Shown here one piece after another: positions 21,830-31,933 of a DNA stretch of 64,000 bases. The notes under the pieces are model-generated. The model had not been told where the DNA came from, ran no database searches, and worked only from the letters and a program-made list of their open reading frames with translations. The position numbers were made by a program, and so were the translations under genes. Within the stretch, counting starts at the first letter, position 1; every line of letters starts with the position of its first letter. This DNA comes from Superficieibacter electus (GTDB lineage Bacteria > Pseudomonadota > Gammaproteobacteria > Enterobacterales > Enterobacteriaceae), in assembly GCF_002915575.1 (NCBI RefSeq), contig NZ_PQGD01000016.1:1-64000 (forward strand), read 5' to 3'.

Positions 21830-22645
21830 ATGACTACTGACAACCAGCCGGGCTTTGCCCCCGCAGCCTCACCTCATGCCTCCACTATCGTCCGCACGCC
21901 CGCAGAGGCGATTGTGACCGGCGAAACGACAATCCCGACGCAGGGCGAGAATATGCCCGCTTATCACGCCCGACCAAAGGATGCGAAAGGCGCGTTGCCT
22001 GTCATTATCGTAGTGCAGGAAATTTTCGGCGTACATGAGCACATTCGCGATTTATGTCGTCGTCTGGCGCTGGAGGGTTATTTTGCCATCGCGCCGGAAC
22101 TCTATTTCCGCCAGGGCGATCCCAATGCGTATGATGATATTGGCACCCTGTTGAAAGAACTGGTGTCAAAGGTTCCCGATGCGCAGGTGCTGGCCGATTT
22201 AGACCACGTCGCCAACTGGGCCGCGCGCAACGACGGCGATGCTCATCGCCTGGGGATTACCGGTTTTTGCTGGGGTGGACGCATTGCCTGGCTATATGCT
22301 GCGCATAATCCGCAGCTTAAAGCGGCCGTCGCATGGTATGGAAAGGTCATGGGCGATCAGACGTTAACGTCACCGACGCATCCTGTGGATGTGGCCAGCC
22401 AACTGAGTGCGCCAGTGCTTGGGCTTTATGGCGCTCAGGACAACAGCATTCCTCAGGAAAGCCTGGAGAAAATGCGTCAGGCGCTGCGGGACGCCAGTGC
22501 CACAGCAGAGATTATTGTCTACCCTGATGCCGGGCATGCATTTAACGCCGATTATCGTCCGAGCTACCATGAGGCCTCAGCGAAAGATGGCTGGCAGAAA
22601 ATGCTGGCGTGGTTTGCCCGCTACGTTAATAAGAAAGCGGATTAA
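21830..22645 (+). CDS. ysgA: Dienelactone hydrolase family protein YsgA
   Basis: YsgA is a 271-residue alpha/beta hydrolase of the dienelactone hydrolase family; the natural substrate is not known. The nucleophile cysteine is in GFCWGGR, with aspartate (GAQDNSIP) and histidine (DAGHAFNADYRPSYH) completing the triad. The ATG at 21830, after GGAGAATGCC, gives the E. coli length; the frame remains open 54 bases further upstream without family support. Confidence 0.92.
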   Translation: MTTDNQPGFAPAASPHASTIVRTPAEAIVTGETTIPTQGENMPAYHARPKDAKGALPVIIVVQEIFGVHEHIRDLCRRLALEGYFAIAPELYFRQGDPNAYDDIGTLLKELVSKVPDAQVLADLDHVANWAARNDGDAHRLGITGFCWGGRIAWLYAAHNPQLKAAVAWYGKVMGDQTLTSPTHPVDVASQLSAPVLGLYGAQDNSIPQESLEKMRQALRDASATAEIIVYPDAGHAFNADYRPSYHEASAKDGWQKMLAWFARYVNKKAD

Positions 22646-22652
22646 CGTCCCT

Positions 22653-22674
22653 GACGCCGGTATCATCCGGCGTC
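22653..22674. terminator. Intergenic hairpin between convergent ysgA and the radical SAM gene
   Basis: GACGCCGG (22653-22660) and CCGGCGTC (22667-22674) form a perfect 8-base-pair stem in the 40-base gap between two stop codons. The T content after it is modest, so it is a weak, possibly bidirectional terminator. Confidence 0.5.
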
Positions 22675-22685
22675 ACCGTTGTCTT

Positions 22686-23984
22686 TCAGGCAGACATGCC
22701 GCAGCATTTTTTATATTTTTTCCCGCTGCCGCACGGGCACGGATCGTTACGATTCACATTTCCCGCGCTTACCGTTTTCTCCTGCGCCAGTACGCGCATA
22801 ATGGCTTGTGGCGGATAACCGTTAGTCACCAGGTCTTTCATAATATTCATATTACGGGTGATATGACGGAAGAAATGCTCATAGCCTGCGCACAGATAGT
22901 TATGCCCGGGATGCCCGGAAGGCGAGACGGCAAAACGATGTTTAGGACAACCACCATGGCAGACAAAACGGTAATCGCACCGGCGGCAGTCGGCGGTCAG
23001 CGTTTCCCGCTTGGCACGGCCGAAGGTAATGGCCTGCTCGCTGTTATTCATCTCTTGAATGCTTTTCTGATGAATGTTACCCAGCATATGCTCAGGGTAA
23101 ACATAGTGATCGCAGTTATAAAGATCGCCATTGGACTCCAGCGCAAATGCATGGCCGCAGTTTTCAGAGAACACGCACAGCACCGGCGGCTGACCGCACC
23201 AGGCAGATAAGGCGACATCAAACATTTGTACGTACACGTGGCCAACATCGCGCCGCACCCAGATATCAAAGATATTATTAAGAAATTCACCGTACTGCCA
23301 TGAAGGCACGGTCCACGGTGCCAGTTTCGCCGCGCTCTCACCGGGCATAACCAGATTAAGTACCGACGATGTATCGGTGCTCATCCGCTCCACCAGCGGG
23401 ATAAACTGAATGTAGCGCGAGCCTGCCGCCAGCAGGAATTCATACACTTCCCTGGCGTGAGCGACGTTATGCGCCCCCACCACGGTCAGGGTATTGAATT
23501 CAACATGATATTCTTTCAACAATGCCATGCCTGCCATCACCTGCGCGTGCGTGCCTTTACCGGAACGCGATACGCGGTATTTATCGTGCAGGTGAGCCGG
23601 GCCATCGACGGACAGGCCGATCAGAAAATGATGTTCGGCAAAAAACTGCGCCCATTCGGGATTGAGTAAAATGCCGTTGGTTTGCAGGGCGTGGCTGATT
23701 TTTTTACCGTTAGCGTGCTTCTCACACAGCTCCACCACCCGACGAAAGAAAGGCAGGCCGATCATCGTCGGTTCGCCGCCCTGCCAGGCGAAGCTCACTT
23801 CGTTACTGCTTTGCGCCTCAATGTGCTGGCGAATATAAGTTTCCAGCGTCTCGTCCGACATCCGCCAGTTTTTGTTGCGCTCCGGATACAGCGCCTCTTT
23901 TTCAAGATAGAAACAGTACTGGCAATCAATATTGCATACTGATCCTGTAGGCTTTGCCATGACGTGACAACCGTTGATAGCCAT
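22686..23984 (-). CDS. Anaerobic sulfatase-maturating enzyme-like radical SAM protein with SEC-C tail
   Basis: This is a 432-residue radical SAM/SPASM protein. The CNIDCQYC cysteine triad near residue 17 binds the SAM cluster. The C-terminal SPASM cysteines appear in ENCGHAF, YNCDHY, CRRCDYRFVCHGGC and NYLCAGY. NDPCPCGSGKKYKKCC at the end is a SEC-C zinc motif. It closely resembles AslB/anSME enzymes, which oxidise an active-site Cys or Ser of sulfatases to formylglycine. No sulfatase gene is in the window. ATG 23984 was chosen; a GTG two codons upstream is possible. Confidence 0.85.
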   Translation of the reverse strand: MAINGCHVMAKPTGSVCNIDCQYCFYLEKEALYPERNKNWRMSDETLETYIRQHIEAQSSNEVSFAWQGGEPTMIGLPFFRRVVELCEKHANGKKISHALQTNGILLNPEWAQFFAEHHFLIGLSVDGPAHLHDKYRVSRSGKGTHAQVMAGMALLKEYHVEFNTLTVVGAHNVAHAREVYEFLLAAGSRYIQFIPLVERMSTDTSSVLNLVMPGESAAKLAPWTVPSWQYGEFLNNIFDIWVRRDVGHVYVQMFDVALSAWCGQPPVLCVFSENCGHAFALESNGDLYNCDHYVYPEHMLGNIHQKSIQEMNNSEQAITFGRAKRETLTADCRRCDYRFVCHGGCPKHRFAVSPSGHPGHNYLCAGYEHFFRHITRNMNIMKDLVTNGYPPQAIMRVLAQEKTVSAGNVNRNDPCPCGSGKKYKKCCGMSA

Positions 23985-24083
23985 ACTCACTCACTTACAT
24001 CGTTATTCACCTTAAACATATGCGTGAACTGTATAACCTCTCAGCAGTGGTATCCAGCATAACCGTCCCCCCGTGCTCACAGA

Positions 24084-24112
24084 ATAAAAAAGGAGGCCAG
24101 CGCCTCCTTTTT
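24084..24112 (-). terminator. Rho-independent terminator of metE
   Basis: AAAAAGGAGGC and GCCTCCTTTTT form a stem (24086-24112), 10 bases after the metE stop. On the minus strand the stem ends in TTTTTTATT. Confidence 0.9.
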
Positions 24113-24122
24113 AGCGTAGCGC

Positions 24123-26384
24123 TTACGCCTCGCGCAAATTCTGCGCCGCTTTGACCATATTCGCCAGCGCCGCGCGGGTTTCCGGCCAGCCGCGAGTTTT
24201 CAGGCCGCAGTCCGGGTTGACCCACAGGCGCTCAGCCGGGATACGTTGCTGCGCTTTCTTCAGCAGGGCTTCAATCCATTCCACGCTCGGTACGTTCGGC
24301 GAATGGATGTCGTACACGCCCGGCCCGATTTCGTTCGGATAGTCGAACTCTTTAAACGATTCCAGCAGCTCCATGTCAGAACGTGAGGTTTCAATGGTGA
24401 TCACGTCTGCATCCAGCGCGGCGATGGAGTCCATGATGTCGTTGAACTCGCAGTAACACATATGGGTGTGAATCTGGGTTTCATCCTTCGCCACCGCCGC
24501 ATTGATGCGGAAGGCTTCCACGCCCCATTGCAGGTAGGCATCCCAGTCGCTGCGCTTCAGCGGCAGGCCTTCGCGCAGCGCCGGTTCGTCAATCTGAATG
24601 ATACCGATGCCCGCGGCTTCCAGGTCCGCCACTTCATCACGCAGCGCCAGCGCAATCTGCTTAGCAATCGTTTCACGGCTGACATCTTCGCGTGGGAAGG
24701 ACCAGCAGAGAATGGTGACCGGCCCCGTCAGCATACCCTTCACCGGCTTGTCAGTCAGCGACTGAGCATATTTTGCCCACTCCACGGTGATTGCTTGCGG
24801 GCGGCTGATATCGCCGATCACCACAGGCGGTTTTACGCAGCGGGAGCCGTAGCTTTGCACCCAGCCATTCTGGGTAAAAATAAATCCATCCAGATGCTCG
24901 CCAAAGTATTCCACCATGTCGTTACGCTCGGCTTCACCATGTACCAGCACGTCCAGACCCAGGCGCTCCTGCTCGACAATCGCCTGCTTGATGTGACCTG
25001 CAATACCGGTGCGGTAGTTTTTGGCGTCAAGATTGCCTTTTTTGAAGTCCAGACGCAGGCTGCGAATGTCGGTGGTCTGCGGGAAGGAGCCAATGGTCGT
25101 CGTCGGCCAGGCGGGCAGGTTGAATCGCGCGCGCTGCGCTTCGGCACGAACCGGGTAAGCGCTGGCGCGCTGACTGTCTGTGGCGGTAATCGCTGCAAGG
25201 CGTTTTTCTACTGCGCTGTTATGCACGCGGGCCGAGTGACGACGGGCCTGAATCGGCGCGCTCCACTCGTCAATGGCGCTGGTGTCGCCGGTGTTCAGCG
25301 CATCGCGCAGTAATGTAAGCTCCTGGCATTTCTGCAGGGCAAAGGCAAACCAGCTTTTGACTTCTGCATCCAGCCGCGTCTCCACACTCAGATCGATGGG
25401 GCTGTGCAGCAAAGAGCAGGAAGAGGCGATCCACAGCGCACGCTTATCTTTAATGGCTTTAATCTGCGCGTACTTTTCGCTCAGGTCGGCGCGCCAGACG
25501 TTACGCCCATTGATAAGACCAGCCGACAGCAGCCAGTCAGACGGCAGGCGCTGGTGCAGTTCCGCCACGTCATCTTTACCATGTACCAGATCAACGTGCA
25601 GGCCCTGCACCGGCAGGGCGGTGATGGTATCAAGATTAGCGCTGATGCCTTCAAAATAAGTCGTCAACAGCAGTTTCACCTGCCCTTGCAGCGCCTCACA
25701 GGCAGGCTTGTAAGCGGCCAGCCATTCTTCAGGCAGTTCCAGCACCAGCGCGGGCTCATCAATTTGCACCCACTCAATATCTCGTTTTGCCAGTTCAGTC
25801 AGCACCTGCTGATACACCGGCAGAATGTCGTTCAGCAGGCTCAGGCGGTCGAACGACTCACCTTTGACTTTACCCAGCCACAGATACGTTACCGGTCCCA
25901 GCAGCACCGGTTTTACCTTATGGCCCAGCGCCAGTGCCTCATCGACTTCTTCGAGTAGCTGAGTCCAGGTCAGGGTGAACTGCTGGCCCTTTACAAATTC
26001 CGGCACCATATAGTGATAGTTGGTGTTAAACCATTTAGTCATTTCCGCTGCCGCTGCAGGTTCACCGGTAGGCGCACGACCACGACCGATGCGGAACAGG
26101 GTATCGATGTCGACCGATCCGTCTTTGCTCTGATGACGAGCCGGCACGTTGCCAAGCAGCAGGCTGGTGGTCAGAACATGGTCGTACCAGGCGAAATCGC
26201 CAACCGGTAGCAGGTCAATGCCTGCCTGCTTCTGCTGTTCCCAGTGACGCGCACGCAGTTCGCGGCCCACCGCCAGTAGTTCTTCACGGGAAGTATTGCC
26301 AGCCCAGTAACTTTCTTGCGCTTTTTTCAATTCACGACGCAGGCCAACGCGGGGAAAACCGAGGGTGTGATTCAGAATAGTCAT
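24123..26384 (-). CDS. metE: Cobalamin-independent methionine synthase MetE
   Basis: MetE transfers the methyl group of 5-methyltetrahydropteroyltri-glutamate to homocysteine, making methionine without B12. The 753 residues equal E. coli. The N-terminal barrel precedes the catalytic C-terminal barrel with zinc ligands in HTHMCYCEF and [13 protein letters not shown]. It is divergent from its activator metR, with MetR and MetJ-type sites between. Confidence 0.98.
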   Translation of the reverse strand: MTILNHTLGFPRVGLRRELKKAQESYWAGNTSREELLAVGRELRARHWEQQKQAGIDLLPVGDFAWYDHVLTTSLLLGNVPARHQSKDGSVDIDTLFRIGRGRAPTGEPAAAAEMTKWFNTNYHYMVPEFVKGQQFTLTWTQLLEEVDEALALGHKVKPVLLGPVTYLWLGKVKGESFDRLSLLNDILPVYQQVLTELAKRDIEWVQIDEPALVLELPEEWLAAYKPACEALQGQVKLLLTTYFEGISANLDTITALPVQGLHVDLVHGKDDVAELHQRLPSDWLLSAGLINGRNVWRADLSEKYAQIKAIKDKRALWIASSCSLLHSPIDLSVETRLDAEVKSWFAFALQKCQELTLLRDALNTGDTSAIDEWSAPIQARRHSARVHNSAVEKRLAAITATDSQRASAYPVRAEAQRARFNLPAWPTTTIGSFPQTTDIRSLRLDFKKGNLDAKNYRTGIAGHIKQAIVEQERLGLDVLVHGEAERNDMVEYFGEHLDGFIFTQNGWVQSYGSRCVKPPVVIGDISRPQAITVEWAKYAQSLTDKPVKGMLTGPVTILCWSFPREDVSRETIAKQIALALRDEVADLEAAGIGIIQIDEPALREGLPLKRSDWDAYLQWGVEAFRINAAVAKDETQIHTHMCYCEFNDIMDSIAALDADVITIETSRSDMELLESFKEFDYPNEIGPGVYDIHSPNVPSVEWIEALLKKAQQRIPAERLWVNPDCGLKTRGWPETRAALANMVKAAQNLREA

Positions 26385-26421
26385 TGTGTGCCCCTTGAGG
26401 AAATTTGTTATTTAGCCATCC

Positions 26422-26437
26422 AGATGTTTACACATCC
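26422..26437. promoter_or_regulatory. Possible MetJ operator (two met boxes)
   Basis: Tandem AGATGTTT and ACACATCC resemble degenerate AGACGTCT met boxes, between divergent metE and metR, where MetJ represses both genes in related bacteria. The match is imperfect. Confidence 0.45.
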
Positions 26438-26488
26438 ATAATGTGAAGGTACTGTATATTCCTCAAGCGCAATTTATTCATGCCGAAG

Positions 26489-26501
26489 TGAAGGACTTTC
26501 A
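26489..26501. promoter_or_regulatory. MetR binding site
   Basis: TGAAGGACTTTCA fits the MetR consensus TGAA-N5-TTCA exactly. It overlaps the first base of the metR start codon and includes its ribosome site, which suggests autoregulation besides metE control. Confidence 0.6.
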
Positions 26502-27454
26502 TGATCGAGATTAAACACCTGAAAACGCTCCAGGCGTTGCGAAACTGCGGATCGCTGGCTGCGGCGGCAGCTACATTGCACCAGACCCAGTCCGCCCTTT
26601 CTCACCAGTTCAGCGATCTGGAACAGCGCCTTGGCTTTCGTTTATTTGTGCGTAAGAGCCAGCCGCTGCGCTTCACGCCGCAGGGCGAGGTTCTGTTACA
26701 ACTGGCCAACCAGATCCTGCCGCAAATTAGCCGGGCGCTGCAGGCATGTAACGAGCCGCAGCAGACCACACTGCGTATTGCCATTGAATGCCATAGCTGT
26801 ATTCAATGGCTGACACCAGCGCTTGAAAACTTCCGTATAAAGTGGCCACAAGTTGAAATGGACTTCAAATCTGGCGTGACCTTTGATCCGCAGCCTGCGC
26901 TGCAGCAAAGCGAGCTGGACCTGGTAATGACCTCCGATATCCTGCCGCGTAGTGGCCTGCACTACTCGCCAATGTTTGATTTCGAGGTGCGACTGGTGCT
27001 GGCCCCTGATCATCCCCTGGCGGCAAAAGCGCGTATTACGCCAGAAGATTTGGCCAGCGAAACGCTACTGATTTACCCGGTGCAGCGCAGTCGGCTGGAT
27101 GTCTGGCGTCACTTCCTGCAGCCAGCAGGTATCAACCCGCAACTAAAGAGTGTGGATAACACCCTGCTACTGATTCAGATGGTGGCGGCACGGATGGGGA
27201 TTGCAGCGCTACCGCATTGGGTGGTGGAGAGTTTTGAACGTCAGGGTCTGGTCGTCACCAAAACGCTGGGCGAAGGATTGTGGAGCCGTTTGTACGCCGC
27301 CGTCCGTGACGGCGAACAGCGGCAGCCCGTTGTGGAGGCGTTTATTCGCTCGGCGCGCAACCACGCCTGCGATCACCTGCCGTTTGTACGGAGCGCGGAG
27401 CGACCCAACGGCGATGGACCCACAGCGAAGCCAGGATCACAACCGCACCCGTAA
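26501..27454 (+). CDS. metR: LysR-type regulator MetR
   Basis: MetR activates metE and other methionine genes with homocysteine as coeffector. The 317-residue protein has an N-terminal winged helix-turn-helix (about 1-60, with [20 protein letters not shown]) and the LysR effector domain. It is divergent from metE. The last 113 bases overlap the 3' end of yigM on the opposite strand, so its C-terminus is antisense to the yigM tail. Confidence 0.96.
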   Translation: MIEIKHLKTLQALRNCGSLAAAAATLHQTQSALSHQFSDLEQRLGFRLFVRKSQPLRFTPQGEVLLQLANQILPQISRALQACNEPQQTTLRIAIECHSCIQWLTPALENFRIKWPQVEMDFKSGVTFDPQPALQQSELDLVMTSDILPRSGLHYSPMFDFEVRLVLAPDHPLAAKARITPEDLASETLLIYPVQRSRLDVWRHFLQPAGINPQLKSVDNTLLLIQMVAARMGIAALPHWVVESFERQGLVVTKTLGEGLWSRLYAAVRDGEQRQPVVEAFIRSARNHACDHLPFVRSAERPNGDGPTAKPGSQPHP

Positions 27455-28241
27455 TAAAGGTCGGCCAGTGGGGCTGTTGATGCCAGATTGCCAGATTTAC
27501 CAGCAGCCCCGCCGGCACGTGCATATTGTTCATGATACCGAGCGTGCCGGCATCCACCTGGGTCGCACCGACGTTCCACATGAAATAGCCGATCCCCGAC
27601 GCCGCCACGCCAAGAAATACCAGGATGCTCCATTGCAGCGTGGTTTCCGGCATTTTCTGCGCATTACCCAGCACAGACCAGCCCACGATAGCCACTAACA
27701 ATGCCCCGATGTAAAACCAGGCAAAGGCGTTATGCTGCGGCATCGGGCGGGTTTCCATCAGGCGCTTATATCCCACCATGCCGATGGCAAAGCTGATATT
27801 GGAAAGCTGCACCAGCACCAGCCCCGTCCAGAAATGATCCGTAACCTGGTTATAACGAATAATGCCTGCGCCAATCACCGCCAGCAACGCGCTGCCTGCA
27901 TATCCCCAGCGCAAGGGACGCTTGCTCATCAGATCGTAAATTAATGTGATATACAGTGGCGTCAGCACGGTAAACAGCAGCAGTTCAGCAACCGTAATAT
28001 AGAGATAGGCGCGGAAACTCAGCATATACATAATCCCGAGCTGCATCGCTCCGACCAGCATATACAAACCGAGGGTTTTCAGACTGTGCCCACGCGAGCG
28101 TAAAAACGGCAGAAACACCAGCGCCGCCAGCCCAACGCGCACCAGCACGGCAAAATAGCTGTCTACGTGCCCGGCCAGATATTCGCCAAACAGGCTGAAG
28201 GAAAAAGCCCACAGAATAGTGGTGATGATAAGAAGCGCCAC
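27342..28241 (-). CDS. yigM: EamA-type transporter YigM (biotin uptake)
   Basis: YigM is a 299-residue inner-membrane protein of the EamA drug/metabolite transporter superfamily with about ten hydrophobic helices in two repeats. The E. coli protein mediates biotin uptake, and the length matches. It converges on metR with a 113-base overlap of coding sequence. The N-terminus, [20 protein letters not shown], is the first helix. Confidence 0.9.
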   Translation of the reverse strand: MALLIITTILWAFSFSLFGEYLAGHVDSYFAVLVRVGLAALVFLPFLRSRGHSLKTLGLYMLVGAMQLGIMYMLSFRAYLYITVAELLLFTVLTPLYITLIYDLMSKRPLRWGYAGSALLAVIGAGIIRYNQVTDHFWTGLVLVQLSNISFAIGMVGYKRLMETRPMPQHNAFAWFYIGALLVAIVGWSVLGNAQKMPETTLQWSILVFLGVAASGIGYFMWNVGATQVDAGTLGIMNNMHVPAGLLVNLAIWHQQPHWPTFITGAVVILASLWVHRRWVAPRSVQTAGDRRRGCAPSE

Positions 28242-28312
28242 AATGAATGTCTCTCAGGTAGAAGAGCATTCATTGTAGCGGAGAGAGAGGTTGACAACTG
28301 ACTATTAAATAA

Positions 28313-29113
28313 TCACTCAAGATATAATTTGCGCAGATACTTGGGAACGGCGCTGTCGGCATTCGTACCAATCACTTCCAGTTCCGGATACAAATCTTTC
28401 AGCCGCTGGTGCGCATTCGCCATAATGCATCCTTTGCCCGCCATCGACAGCATTTCCGCATCGTTCATCCCGTCGCCAAAGGCGATGCAATCCTGTAACC
28501 CGTAGCCCATCTCGCGGGCCACAGCGTCCAGCGCATGCCCTTTCGACACGCCTCCCGCCATCACTTCCAGACAGGTTAGCGTAGAAAAGCTAACGTTAAC
28601 GCGATCGCCCCAGCGGGCGTTGATCGCCTGCTCCAGTACCAGCAGTTTTTCATGATGCGGACTGGTGAAAAACACCTTGCTGATCCCCTGTGGCTCCAGC
28701 AAACCCGGTTCATACAGTGAGTAGTTAAAAATAGCTTCTTTGAAGAAACGCATTTCCTCCGGGCGATGACGATTCATAAACCACTCATCGTCACGATAGA
28801 CGTTGGTGATAATGTCCGGACTGGTATGTACCACACCGAAAAGATCGGTGGCGATATCGCTTTCCAGATTATGCGTAAACACCAGATTGCCGTTGGTATC
28901 ATGCACTCGCGCACCGTTTGAGGTGATCATATAAGCTTTAATTTCAAGGCTATCGCGAATTTGGCCAACATCAACATGGTGACGGCCAGTGGCAAAAACG
29001 AAGTTAACTCCCTGCGCGGTCAGCAGCTTCAGCGTCTCTTTAGCATAGGGCGATAAACGGTGGTCAGGAGAAAGTAGCGTACCATCCAGATCGGATGCAA
29101 CAACCTGATACAT
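28313..29113 (-). CDS. yigL: HAD-family phosphatase YigL
   Basis: YigL is a Cof-type HAD phosphatase; the E. coli enzyme hydrolyses pyridoxal phosphate and some sugar phosphates. Motif I is SDLDGTLL near the N-terminus, motif II is MITSNG, and the acidic motif IV is FGDGMNDAEM. The ATG at 29113 gives the E. coli length of 266 residues; the frame is open 69 bases further upstream without family support. It follows pldB by 34 bases. Confidence 0.93.
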   Translation of the reverse strand: MYQVVASDLDGTLLSPDHRLSPYAKETLKLLTAQGVNFVFATGRHHVDVGQIRDSLEIKAYMITSNGARVHDTNGNLVFTHNLESDIATDLFGVVHTSPDIITNVYRDDEWFMNRHRPEEMRFFKEAIFNYSLYEPGLLEPQGISKVFFTSPHHEKLLVLEQAINARWGDRVNVSFSTLTCLEVMAGGVSKGHALDAVAREMGYGLQDCIAFGDGMNDAEMLSMAGKGCIMANAHQRLKDLYPELEVIGTNADSAVPKYLRKLYLE

Positions 29114-29147
29114 AAGACAATTCAACCTCTGGTCAATAAAGCAATAA

Positions 29148-30140
29148 TCAATGATGTCGATCGAAAAAATCGACGATCGCATTTAGCGCGACTGAGCGCA
29201 TAGCGTCCTTTTCAAAAAGGATCTCATGATAGGCACCTTCAATAACGAGCGGCTTTCCCCCCTCGCAGGGATGGCCTGCCGCGGCGCGAATGTCACAGTA
29301 GCGGTCGTGAACGCGGTTATCGACCACTCGCTCCTCCTGTGCCTGAAGCAGCAGCATTGGCGTAGCATCGTCCCCGGCACCCGCCAGCACCTGTTCACCC
29401 GCCAGAATCCCCTCTCGTACCCAATGATGCGTCGGCCCGCCTACCTGCAACTTCGGCTCATCGGCATAGAAACGCAGGTTACGCCGGTAACGCGCGCGGC
29501 TGTGCGTCAGCACGTTAACGCTAAACGGCAGTGCGTGCCAGCGCCCGGTACCCAGCGCATAGCTCTCCCGAAAGCGCTGATGGCCCTCAGCCCAGTCGAG
29601 GATCTGCCGCACCATCCAGTCCGGCAGATGGATGATAATACCGAACATGGGCGCGCACAGTGCGATAGCATCGCAGGCACCTGGCGTGCGCTGTAAAAAT
29701 AGCGTCGCAATCGTGCCGCCCATGGAATGCGCCAGTATATAACGCTTACGCCACGGTCCCGGCTGCACTTCCTGCTCCCAGAATGCAGCGAAATCGTCAA
29801 CGTAGTCACTAAAGTTAACCACGTGACCGCGATGGGAATCAGATAAAAGGCGGCCGGATAATCCCTGTCCGCGATGGTCGATGATTAACACATCAAATCC
29901 CATATGGAACAGGTCATACGCCAGTTCGGCATATTTTACGTAGCTTTCGATACGGCCCGGGCATACCACAATGACGCGATCGTTTTCCGGCGCATGGAAA
30001 CGCACAAAGCGGACCGGGACGTTGTCCACTCCGGTAAACTCCGCCTCTTCCCGCTGACGCCAGAAATCGGTTAGCGGCCCCATCGAAAATGCCGCGAACG
30101 CGTTTTCTCTTGTTTCCCAGTTCCTTTTTTGCCGAAACAT
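29148..30140 (-). CDS. pldB: Lysophospholipase L2 PldB
   Basis: PldB is a 330-residue alpha/beta hydrolase acting on lysophospholipids at the inner membrane. The nucleophile elbow is AHSMGG, preceded by the DHRGQGLSGR block, and the late GAYHEILFEKD supplies the histidine. The ATG at 30140 gives the family N-terminus (MF-basic-WETREN); a GTG seven codons upstream is less likely. Ten residues shorter than E. coli at the C-terminus. Confidence 0.93.
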   Translation of the reverse strand: MFRQKRNWETRENAFAAFSMGPLTDFWRQREEAEFTGVDNVPVRFVRFHAPENDRVIVVCPGRIESYVKYAELAYDLFHMGFDVLIIDHRGQGLSGRLLSDSHRGHVVNFSDYVDDFAAFWEQEVQPGPWRKRYILAHSMGGTIATLFLQRTPGACDAIALCAPMFGIIIHLPDWMVRQILDWAEGHQRFRESYALGTGRWHALPFSVNVLTHSRARYRRNLRFYADEPKLQVGGPTHHWVREGILAGEQVLAGAGDDATPMLLLQAQEERVVDNRVHDRYCDIRAAAGHPCEGGKPLVIEGAYHEILFEKDAMRSVALNAIVDFFDRHH

Positions 30141-30249
30141 CGGGTTTCCACCCCCGCTCACCGTGTAAAATCGTTTTTTTGTGACTTATCGCACAAGGCT
30201 ACAACACCAGGGTATTGTGGCATAAAAATAAACAATCAGGGAATTTCTC

Positions 30250-30870
30250 ATGACATTCGAGTGGTGGTTCGCTTATCTGCTGACATCCATTATCCTCAGC
30301 CTCTCACCGGGTTCAGGGGCCATTAACACAATGACGACCGCCATCAGTCATGGCTACCGGGGCGCGGCGGCGTCTATTGCCGGCCTGCAAACCGGGCTGG
30401 GTATCCATATTGTGCTGGTCGGCGTGGGCCTTGGAACGCTGTTTTCCCGTTCGCTGCTGGCGTTTGAAATCCTTAAATGGGCCGGAGCGGCTTATCTTAT
30501 CTGGCTGGGTATTCAGCAGTGGCGCGCGGCTGGGGCGCTGGATCTTAACACGCTGGCGCAGACACAATCGCGCGGAAGGCTGTTTAAACGCGCGGTCTTC
30601 GTCAACCTGACGAACCCAAAGAGCATTGTTTTCCTTGCCGCACTGTTTCCGCAATTTATTAAACCTGAACAACCGCAGATCGCCCAGTACGTTATCCTCG
30701 GCGTGACGACCATCGTCGTCGATATCATCGTGATGATTGGCTACGCTACGCTGGCGCAGCGGATTGCCGCGTGGATTAAAGGCCCACGGCAGATGAAAGC
30801 GTTAAACCGGGTCTTTGGTTCGCTATTTATGCTGGTGGGGGCGCTGCTGGCATCGGCAAGGCATGCGTGA
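30250..30870 (+). CDS. rhtB: Homoserine/homoserine lactone exporter RhtB
   Basis: RhtB is a 206-residue LysE-family exporter of homoserine and homoserine lactone with about six membrane helices. [14 protein letters not shown] near the N-terminus and [18 protein letters not shown] are family signatures. It is divergent from pldB. In E. coli rhtC follows on the other strand; here an Rpn-type gene is inserted between them. Confidence 0.95.
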   Translation: MTFEWWFAYLLTSIILSLSPGSGAINTMTTAISHGYRGAAASIAGLQTGLGIHIVLVGVGLGTLFSRSLLAFEILKWAGAAYLIWLGIQQWRAAGALDLNTLAQTQSRGRLFKRAVFVNLTNPKSIVFLAALFPQFIKPEQPQIAQYVILGVTTIVVDIIVMIGYATLAQRIAAWIKGPRQMKALNRVFGSLFMLVGALLASARHA

Positions 30871-31023
30871 AGATAGCTCGCAGTTTTCGCACAACGGTTG
30901 CAGAGAGTCATCAAGCTTTTCGAGGCGCTACGTAAACGGCGACATTCGTTTTTTAACCATGTGGTAAGCCTGTAGCGCCAGTGCCAGAATGCCGCCCTTA
31001 ATGTCAACCACGGACGGCATATC

Positions 31024-31896
31024 ATGGCAGAAACGACCACACCACATGATGCAGTATTCAAAACCTTCCTCTCACACATGGAAACCGCGCGGGATTTCAT
31101 CGAAATACATTTGCCTGCGGCATTACTCAGTCTGTGCGATCTGAATACACTACAGCTGGAATCCGGTAGCTTTGTTGAAGAGGATTTGCGCCAGTATTAC
31201 AGCGATATTCTCTATTCACTTAAGACTGCCTGTGGAGAGGGATATATCCACGTTCTTATTGAATATCAAAGCTCACCTGACAGGCATATGGCATTTCGTC
31301 TGATGCGTTATGCCATTGCCGTGATGCAGCGCCATCTTGCGGCCGGTCACACTATATTGCCGCTGGTCATCCCCATTTTGTTTTATCAGGGAGAACGCAC
31401 GCCTTACCCGTACTCAATGAACTGGCTGGATGAGTTTCACGATCCGGACCGCGCCCGCCATCTGTACGGCAACGCGTTTCCGCTGGTCGATATCACGGTG
31501 ATACCTGATGAACAAATCATGCATCATCGCAGCATGGCGGCATTGACGCTGGTACAAAAGCACATTCGCCGACGTGATATGGCCCGACTACTGGACCAGC
31601 TTGCAGACCTGTTAATGATGGAGCTGATGAGCAGACAACAAATAGTGGGGCTGGTAAACTATATGATACGCGCAGGAGACGCGCAGAGTATTGAGCCATT
31701 ACTATATGAACTGGCACAGCGGGTGCCAAAGCATGGAGAGACGCTAATGACGATGGCAGAGGAGTTGCTTCAAAGAGGTAAACTGGCCGCCTTGCTGGAA
31801 ATCGCGCAAAAGCTGTTGCAGCGTGGTTTCGATAGTCAGGCAATTATGGAAATCACCGGCCTGTCAAAGGACGAGTTACAACAGCTCGAACAGTAA
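31024..31896 (+). CDS. Rpn-family recombination-promoting nuclease (YhgA-like)
   Basis: This 290-residue protein belongs to the Rpn/YhgA family (transposase_31), PD-(D/E)xK-type nucleases that raise RecA-independent recombination in E. coli. The N-terminal THDAVFK-type start (TPHDAVFKTFLSH), the nuclease-like LIEYQSSPDRHMAFRLMRY block and the ILFYQGERTPYP region are visible. The C-terminal tail repeats short helices (LLQRGKLAALLEIAQKLLQRGFD), a typical variable tail. It sits between rhtB and rhtC, which are neighbours in E. coli, so it is an insertion. The 153 bases before it hold nothing recognisable. Confidence 0.85.
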   Translation: MAETTTPHDAVFKTFLSHMETARDFIEIHLPAALLSLCDLNTLQLESGSFVEEDLRQYYSDILYSLKTACGEGYIHVLIEYQSSPDRHMAFRLMRYAIAVMQRHLAAGHTILPLVIPILFYQGERTPYPYSMNWLDEFHDPDRARHLYGNAFPLVDITVIPDEQIMHHRSMAALTLVQKHIRRRDMARLLDQLADLLMMELMSRQQIVGLVNYMIRAGDAQSIEPLLYELAQRVPKHGETLMTMAEELLQRGKLAALLEIAQKLLQRGFDSQAIMEITGLSKDELQQLEQ

Positions 31897-31926
31897 AAAT
31901 GACCCACCCGATGCACAGCGGGTGGG
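31896..31926 (-). terminator. Terminator of rhtC, overlapping the end of the Rpn gene
   Basis: CCCACCCG (31903-31910) pairs with CGGGTGGG (31919-31926). On the minus strand it is followed by TCATTTTTACTG. It lies between convergent stop codons at 31896 and 31934. Confidence 0.8.
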
Positions 31927-31933
31927 CCGGTCT

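Noticed and set aside
22407-23210. Frame of 267 codons across ysgA and the radical SAM gene
   Set aside because: It overlaps two real genes in other frames; composition is unnatural.
24462-25313. Frame of 283 codons antisense to metE
   Set aside because: Shadow of metE; no start signal or protein features.
30741-31100. 119-codon minus-strand frame between rhtB and the Rpn gene, considered as a transposase remnant
   Set aside because: No recognisable transposase motif, and it overlaps both real genes.
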